Positions 7,635 through 11,637 of a stretch of 11,637 nucleotides of DNA are shown here, in pieces (position 1 is the stretch's first letter; every line of letters starts with the position of its first letter). The notes below the pieces were generated by a model. That model did not search any database. It had not been told where the DNA came from and saw only the letters and a program-made list of their open reading frames with translations. Position numbers and translations under genes: made by a program. The stretch lies in NCBI GenBank assembly GCA_965120415.1, contig CBCPNA010000027.1, forward strand, positions 1-11,637, in the 5' to 3' direction. Source of the DNA: CBCPNA01 sp965120415 (GTDB taxonomy: Bacteria > Bacillota > Clostridia > Lachnospirales > CAG-274).

Positions 7635-8042
7635 TTATATATTTTGAGAACATTTTTCACAACTACCATAATAAACCGTTTTAAATAAATCTAGCTTAAT
7701 ATTATGTTCTTCTAAAAGATGCTCATGAATATTTGCAAGCTTGTTACAATTAAGCTCTGTAATTTTAAAGCAATGTTCGCATTTAAAATAAATTTTAGGT
7801 TCTCTATTTTTAAAATATTCAAAGCAAGCCCCCTTAACTCCTATTAAAGAATATTTTTTAACAATACCAAAAGATGCAAGCTTTTCTAAATATCTGTATA
7901 TAGTTGATAAACCAATAGGGTTCTTTTTTTTTTGAAATTCTGTAAAAACTTGCTGTGCTGTAACGTAAGAATCAGCATTTTTTAAATAATTTAATATTTG
8001 CTCTTTTTGTTTTGTTTTATAAAGTTTACCTTTATTATGCAT
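7635..8042 (-). CDS. zur: Fur-family metalloregulator, Zur-like
   Basis: Dimeric DNA-binding repressor of 135 residues, typical for Fur/Zur/PerR. Residues 1-82 form the winged-helix domain, with the recognition helix in GLSTIYRYLEKLASFGIV (44-61). The C-terminal dimerisation domain carries two CxxC pairs, Cys88/Cys91 and Cys128/Cys131, that hold the structural zinc. The sensing site should involve His106, His108 and His113 in the NIHEHLLEEHNI stretch together with His90. Zinc specificity is inferred from its place at the head of the znuACB operon and not from the sequence itself. GGAGG lies six bases before the ATG. A consensus promoter and a Fur-type inverted repeat precede it, suggesting autoregulation along with the transporter. 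Fur or PerR identity is less likely given the context. Confidence 0.88.
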   Translation of the reverse strand: MHNKGKLYKTKQKEQILNYLKNADSYVTAQQVFTEFQKKKNPIGLSTIYRYLEKLASFGIVKKYSLIGVKGACFEYFKNREPKIYFKCEHCFKITELNCNKLANIHEHLLEEHNIKLDLFKTVYYGSCEKCSQNI

Positions 8043-8057
8043 TCAGCACCTCCAATT

Positions 8058-8072
8058 TGAAAATCTTTTTCA
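8058..8072. promoter_or_regulatory. Candidate Zur/Fur-type operator
   Basis: TGAAAATCTTTTTCA is a 7-1-7 inverted repeat with one mismatch between the arms. It resembles the Fur-superfamily box TGATAAT-N-ATTATCA in its TGA/TCA ends and spacing. It touches the last base of the -10 element and covers the predicted start point, where a bound repressor would block the polymerase. The adjacent gene encodes a Fur-family protein. Operator function is inferred. Confidence 0.5.
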
Positions 8073-8100
8073 TTTTAGCATTAATACATTTATTTGTCAA
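8072..8100 (-). promoter_or_regulatory. Promoter of the zur-znuACB operon
   Basis: On the minus strand, TTGACA (plus 8095-8100) and TAAAAT (plus 8072-8077) are separated by exactly 17 bases, a near-consensus vegetative promoter. The predicted start near 8065 leaves a leader of about 22 bases carrying the GGAGG of the regulator gene. Confidence 0.75.
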
Positions 8101-8161
8101 TAAACAATACGCTATAGTTTAAAAATTTGTAAAAAATTAATAATATAAATTTATTAACCCA

Positions 8162-8191
8162 AAAAATATAATAAAATTTTATTATATTTTT
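8162..8191. repeat. 30-base perfect A/T palindrome
   Basis: Two 15-base arms, 8162-8176 and 8177-8191, are exact reverse complements with no spacer, and every base is A or T. The palindrome lies between the two divergent promoters, about 60 bases upstream of each -35 element, and so is outside both predicted transcripts. It could be a binding site for a nucleoid protein or regulator, a bidirectional UP-like element, or a cruciform-forming sequence. No function is shown. Confidence 0.6.
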
Positions 8192-8255
8192 AAACTGCTA
8201 TAACATATTTATTATTTTATCATAAAAATTAAATTAAAATTATATAAATATCTAG

Positions 8256-8284
8256 TTGTATAATTAAATTAAAAATGATATAAT
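8256..8284 (+). promoter_or_regulatory. Promoter of the DEAD-box helicase gene
   Basis: TTGTAT (8256-8261) and a perfect TATAAT (8279-8284) are 17 bases apart, within a long A/T tract. The start point would be near 8291, giving a leader of about 60 bases. The extreme A/T background makes chance matches more likely, but the spacing and the position before the gene support it. Confidence 0.6.
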
Positions 8285-8313
8285 AAATATTATTATTGCA
8301 TAATATTTATTAT
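8280..8313 (+). repeat. 14-base-arm inverted repeat over the helicase promoter
   Basis: The arms 8280-8293 and 8300-8313 are exact reverse complements around the six-base loop TATTGC. The repeat begins inside the -10 box and runs through the predicted start into the leader. It could be an operator or, if transcription starts a little earlier than predicted, a leader hairpin. It is all A-U, so an RNA stem would be temperature-sensitive. Confidence 0.5.
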
Positions 8314-8351
8314 TTAATTATTTTACAAAATCTTTGAGAGGAATCTATAGA

Positions 8352-9946
8352 ATGACAAATCTTAATTTTGAACAGTTAAATTTATCTAACGAAGTTATAA
8401 GAGCTATAAAGGATATGGGCTTTGAAGAAGCAACCCCTATCCAAAGCAAATCTATTTCCAAAATATTAGAAGGAAAAGATGTTATAGGCCAGTCGCAAAC
8501 TGGTACCGGCAAAACAGCCGCTTTGGGTTACCTTGTATAGAGTCTATCGACCCTCAAAATAAAAAAATACAAGCTATTATTTTATCCCCAACAAGAGAAC
8601 TTGCTATACAAATATGTGAAGAATTTAGAAAGTTTTTAAAATATAAAGACGATATAAAAGTTTTGCCAGTTTACGGAGGACAACCTATAGAAAGGCAAAT
8701 TTTTGCCTTAAAAAAAGGTATACAAATAGTAATAGGTACACCAGGGCGTGTTGTCGACCATATAGAAAGAAGAACAATAAGGCTAGATAATATAAAAATG
8801 GTTATTTTAGACGAAGCAGATGAAATGCTTGACATGGGCTTTATAGAAGATATAGAATTTATCTTAAACAAAATGCCTAAAGAAAGGCAAACGATACTTT
8901 TTTCAGCTACAATGTCTAAAGAAATTTTAGCCCTTACAAGCAAATATTTAACAAATCCAGAATATATCAAAATTACAAGAAAAGAGCTTACTGTGCCTAA
9001 TATAGAGCAAGTTTACTTTGAATTAAAAGAAAGGTCAAAAGTCGAAGCGACAGCAAGACTTATAGACATGTACTTTCCAGAGCTTGCTGTTATCTTTTGT
9101 AACACTAAAAAAAGAGTTGATGAGCTTGTTGAACATTTGCAAGGGCGTGGATATTTTGCTGAAGGCTTGCACGGCGATTTAAAGCAGCTCCAGCGTGACA
9201 TTGTTATGAAAAAGTTTAGGAACCGCACTATAGAAATTTTGGTTGCTACAGATGTTGCCGCAAGAGGTATAGATGTAGATGATGTCGACATGGTTATTAA
9301 CTACGATTTGCCCCAAGATGAAGAATACTATGTACATAGAATAGGGCGTACAGGAAGAGCCGGAAGAAACGGACGTGCTTTTAGTTTTGTTGTTGGAAGA
9401 GAAATATACAAATTAAGAGATATTATTAGATACACAAAAGGCAAAATAAATTTAGGCAAATTACCATCTTTAACAGATATAGAAGAAGCCAAAACAAATA
9501 ACTTCATAGAAAAAATCAAAAAAACAATACAAGAGGACAAGCTTACCAAATATATAAGCATTGTTGAAAATATGGTAAATGAAGATATATCTGCTGTAGA
9601 TATTTCTGCCGCCCTTCTTAAAATGAACTTACACGATGAAAATACCCAAGATATAGAATTTGAAGACAATTTAGAAAATGATGAAAATTTAGTAAGGCTT
9701 TTTATAAACATTGGCGCTAAAAGGCGAATTAGGGTTAAAGATATAATAGGAGCAATAGCTGGAGAATGCGCTATACCGGGGCGCGTTATAGGCGATGTAG
9801 AAATTTATGATAACTATACCTTTTTAGATATACCTAAAAAATATGTACAAAAAGTTTTAAAAGGTATGAAAAATAAAAAAATAAGAAAAATTAATGTTAA
9901 AGTAGAAATTGCTAAAAATAATAAAAAAAGTAACAATAATCAATAA
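8352..9946 (+). CDS. cshA: DEAD-box RNA helicase, frame broken near codon 59
   Basis: ATP-dependent RNA helicase of the CshA/DeaD group, which unwinds RNA in ribosome assembly, mRNA decay and cold adaptation. With the frame restored it is 531 residues: Q-motif Phe6 to Gln31, Walker A SQTGTGKT (48-55), PTREL (80-84), DEAD (154-157), SAT (185-187), HRIGRTGR (329-335) and a C-terminal DbpA-type RNA-binding domain (about 447-520). The first frame ends at TAG 8538-8540. The second is open from about 8528 to the stop at 9944-9946. Joining them at 8528 with a -1 step gives AALGLPCIESID, as expected for the family. All else is intact, so this is a one-base deletion, a sequence error or a programmed slip. 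I chose the ATG at 8352, with AGAGGA nine bases upstream, over the TTG at 8334. A terminator follows at 9988. Confidence 0.85.
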
Positions 9947-9987
9947 TTTTTTAAAATAAACTCATTTATATATAAGAGTTTCAATTT

Positions 9988-10023
9988 AAAAAGCCTTATT
10001 GAAATATTTCAACAAGGCTTTTT
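9988..10023. terminator. Bidirectional terminator between convergent genes
   Basis: A 17-pair stem with a two-base centre: arms 9988-10004 and 10007-10023, one mismatch at 9998/10013 (A-C on plus, G-U on minus). The arms carry AAAAAGCC and GGCTTTTT, so it works in either direction. It serves the helicase gene and the convergent gene at 10042. A smaller six-pair hairpin (9958-9963 with 9976-9981) precedes it. Confidence 0.8.
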
Positions 10024-10041
10024 ATAAATTTTTTATAAATC

Positions 10042-10722
10042 TTATACCCTTTCATATTCTATTAAAGCTTTATCTTTTTTTGAAGAAATGGTACCTGTAT
10101 TTTCTTTTTCTCTATTTTTTACTTTATCTTTAGCTTTTTTAAGTCTATCTTGAATACTCATAAACATATCCATATTTTCTTCTATAAGTATTTTATTTTT
10201 AATATATTTAAGATATGCAAAATCTTCTTTAAACAACTTCCTATATTCTGGCAATGCAAATTTAGAAATAAACTCTATATTTCTTATTGCATTTTTTAAA
10301 CTTTTCTTACCTTCTTTAGTAAAATTTGTTTCTCTGTCAAGTATCTTTGCCTTTTTAATATAATCTTTTACAAAATTATAACAAACATACCAATCTTCTG
10401 CTGATAACGTATTTTCTTCAAAATAATTTGAAAAAAATTCTACAATATCATGGTATAAGCTATTTGTTTCTCCTTCAAGGGTATATGCTAATATATCGTC
10501 ACTACTTACAATAAGCTTGTTTTGGTATGTATGAATAGCACTTTCTAAATAAGCTATTTCATCTAACTTATTACTGTTAATTAATTTCCAAAGTTTTATA
10601 TTGTATAAAAAACTTACAGTTTTAGATGAAATTTTATTTTCTTCATACAATTCTTGCATTTGTTCTTCTATTCTATCTTTAAGCTGTTCACGGCTTACGC
10701 CAAATATTCTTTCTTTTTTCAT
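10042..10722 (-). CDS. Hypothetical protein, paralog A
   Basis: Unrecognised cytoplasmic protein of 226 residues with no signal peptide or membrane segment, mostly helical and rich in Lys and Glu. It starts at ATG 10720-10722 with AAGGAG six bases upstream. The longer in-frame start at 10800 would add a hydrophobic lead (IGFKIVIFMLIINMIYSQY) that lies over the promoter, so I reject it. The N-terminus (IFGVSREQLKDRIEEQMQEL, then NIKLWKLIN) and the C-terminal tail (KNREKENTG, SSKKDKALIEYER) are nearly the same as in the gene at 10983. The middle is diverged but shares SxxDWYxC, KxYxKKA and LKxA positions. Genes A and B are tandem duplicates. No catalytic motif is visible, and I do not assign a function. 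Confidence 0.75.
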   Translation of the reverse strand: MKKERIFGVSREQLKDRIEEQMQELYEENKISSKTVSFLYNIKLWKLINSNKLDEIAYLESAIHTYQNKLIVSSDDILAYTLEGETNSLYHDIVEFFSNYFEENTLSAEDWYVCYNFVKDYIKKAKILDRETNFTKEGKKSLKNAIRNIEFISKFALPEYRKLFKEDFAYLKYIKNKILIEENMDMFMSIQDRLKKAKDKVKNREKENTGTISSKKDKALIEYERV

Positions 10723-10798
10723 ATATTTCTCCTTTATATATTGAGAGTATATCATATTAATAATAAGCATAAAAATCACTATTTTAAATCCTATACAC

Positions 10799-10827
10799 AT
10801 AATACCATTTTTAGTTTTTTATGTCAA
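10799..10827 (-). promoter_or_regulatory. Promoter of paralog A
   Basis: On the minus strand, a perfect TTGACA (plus 10822-10827) and TATTAT (plus 10799-10804) are 17 bases apart. The start would be near 10792, leaving a leader of about 70 bases. This implies that paralog A is transcribed on its own and not only by read-through from paralog B, whose terminator lies just upstream. Confidence 0.7.
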
Positions 10828-10927
10828 TCAGCTTTATTTATACATATTCTAATTTTTATTTTATATTTTGTATATAAATAAAAATATGGTAAATAATACT
10901 ACTTGAATAGATAGATACTCTTAACTA

Positions 10928-10963
10928 AAAAAACCTTATTGAAATATTTCAATAAGGCTTTTT
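10928..10963 (-). terminator. Terminator of paralog B, near copy of the one at 9988
   Basis: Arms 10928-10944 and 10947-10963 form a stem with one mismatch (10933/10958, G-U on the minus strand). The core TTATTGAAATATTTCAA is identical to the terminator behind paralog A, and the following bases (GGCTTTTTATAAATTTTT) also match. The hairpin was therefore duplicated together with the gene. The A-run on the plus side gives a U-tail on the minus transcript. Confidence 0.75.
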
Positions 10964-10982
10964 ATAAATTTTTGATAAATCT

Positions 10983-11637
10983 TTACTCCCTTTCATATTC
11001 TGTTAAAGCTTTATCTTTTTTTGAAGAAATGGCATCTGTATTTTCTTTTTCTCTATTTTTTGCTTCTGCAACCTTATCTTTAAAATTAATCCCCCTAGGC
11101 TTCATTTTATCATCAATATTTTCGATAAGATTTATTATAGGTTCATAATACTGAATTCGGCACATATCATAAGTTTCCCAAGGTTTTTCAAAAATCTTTA
11201 GTTTATTTTCTGAAATATTCTTCATGGATATTAATGCTTTTTTTAGTATTTCTCCACATCTTTTTTCTTTAATAAAGTCTACTCTTCCATAAAAACTTTG
11301 TGCTTTTTTAAAATATTCCTTTATCAACCAATGACAATTATACCAATCGCCTTGTGACAAGCTATAGTTAGTACATGAACGTACATTATCATATAACCAA
11401 TTTACTTCTTTGCAAAACACCTCTATATCATTTTCATCAATCATACTTTCATATTTATCTACTGCTTCTTCAAGTCCCTCTATTTCATCTAACATATTTT
11501 CATTAATTAATTTCCAAAGTTTTACATTGTATGAAAAACTTAAAGTTTCAGATGAAATTTTATTTTCTTTATCCAATTTTTGCATTTGTTCTTTTATTCT
11601 ATCTTCAAGCTTTTCACGGCTCATACCAAATATTTCT
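10983..11637 (-). CDS. Hypothetical protein, paralog B, cut at window edge
   Basis: Unrecognised protein, homologous over its length to the gene at 10042. The frame remains open to the window edge (EIFGMSREKLEDRIKEQMQ at the start). By comparison with paralog A (MKKERIFGVSRE) the true start codon probably lies a few codons beyond base 11637. The ATG at 11622-11624 inside FGMSRE is not a likely start, because paralog A has GTA there. About 218 residues are visible. They are charged and apparently helical, with no signal or membrane segment. Conserved positions with paralog A are VKLWKLIN, LDEIEGLEEA, SQGDWYNCHW, KEYFKKA, LKKAL and the tail KNREKENTD, SSKKDKALTEYER. The DWYxC motif could be structural. 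No function can be given. Confidence 0.72.
   Translation of the reverse strand, partial: EIFGMSREKLEDRIKEQMQKLDKENKISSETLSFSYNVKLWKLINENMLDEIEGLEEAVDKYESMIDENDIEVFCKEVNWLYDNVRSCTNYSLSQGDWYNCHWLIKEYFKKAQSFYGRVDFIKEKRCGEILKKALISMKNISENKLKIFEKPWETYDMCRIQYYEPIINLIENIDDKMKPRGINFKDKVAEAKNREKENTDAISSKKDKALTEYERE

Noticed and set aside
7478..7684. Plus-strand open frame across the znuA and zur ends
   Set aside because: It overlaps two well-supported genes on the other strand, and its composition is that of a shadow frame.
8671..9711. Three minus-strand open frames of 92-127 codons
   Set aside because: They lie fully antisense to the conserved helicase domains, are Ser/Ile/Leu-rich shadows and have no convincing ribosome binding sites.
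8663..9946. Separate helicase gene starting internally at 8663
   Set aside because: The supposed start is a TTG leucine codon inside the conserved LPVYGG region. The frame is open back to 8528 and completes the upstream frame.
10723..10800. N-terminal extension of paralog A with a hydrophobic segment
   Set aside because: The extension overlaps the -10 box and leader. The ATG at 10722 has a well-placed AAGGAG, and paralog B aligns only from the shorter start.
9988..10963. The two similar hairpins as a CRISPR-like or dispersed mobile repeat
   Set aside because: There are only two copies, about 940 bases apart. Each sits directly behind a paralogous gene, and the form is that of an ordinary terminator.
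10654..11148. Two plus-strand open frames of 69-75 codons near the paralogs
   Set aside because: They are antisense to the paralogs or lie in AT-rich intergenic sequence, giving Phe/Tyr-rich hydrophobic peptides without a ribosome binding site.

Overview
The window looks like a chromosomal segment of a low-GC Bacillota, most likely an anaerobic member of the Clostridia. The evidence is the very AT-rich DNA, A/T-ending codons, strong GGAGG-type ribosome binding sites, TTGACA/TATAAT-like promoters, a lipobox lipoprotein and a piece of an S-layer-homology (SLH) domain. I cannot place it to genus from sequence alone. No rRNA, tRNA or CRISPR array was seen.

Region 1 (1-563) holds no intact gene. 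It contains a broken SLH-domain C-terminus on the minus strand, a cluster of palindromes (93-222) that resembles the end of an IS200/IS605-type element or a small structured RNA, and the terminator of the next gene.

Region 2 (564-4994, minus strand) reads MATE efflux transporter, then oligoendopeptidase F, then an M29 aminopeptidase. The first two are 29 bases apart and probably co-transcribed. The two peptidases are cytoplasmic enzymes that could act one after the other on oligopeptides.

Region 3 (5129-8042, minus strand) is a compact zinc-uptake operon: Fur-family regulator (Zur-like), lipoprotein binding protein ZnuA, ATPase ZnuC and permease ZnuB, with gaps of 13, 0 and 3 bases. A consensus promoter lies in front of the regulator. 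A Fur-type 7-1-7 inverted repeat overlaps its start point, so the regulator probably represses its own operon when zinc is sufficient.

Region 4 (8043-9946) is an extremely AT-rich divergent intergenic region with two long perfect inverted repeats, followed on the plus strand by a DEAD-box RNA helicase. Its reading frame is broken once by a one-base shift near codon 59. Everything on both sides is intact, and the break sits on a heptamer that fits the X XXY YYZ slippage pattern.

Region 5 (9947-11637) holds two tandem minus-strand paralogs of an unrecognised soluble, charged protein, the second cut by the window edge. Their ends and their terminator hairpins are nearly identical, while their middles are strongly diverged. 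This is the least explained coding material in the window.
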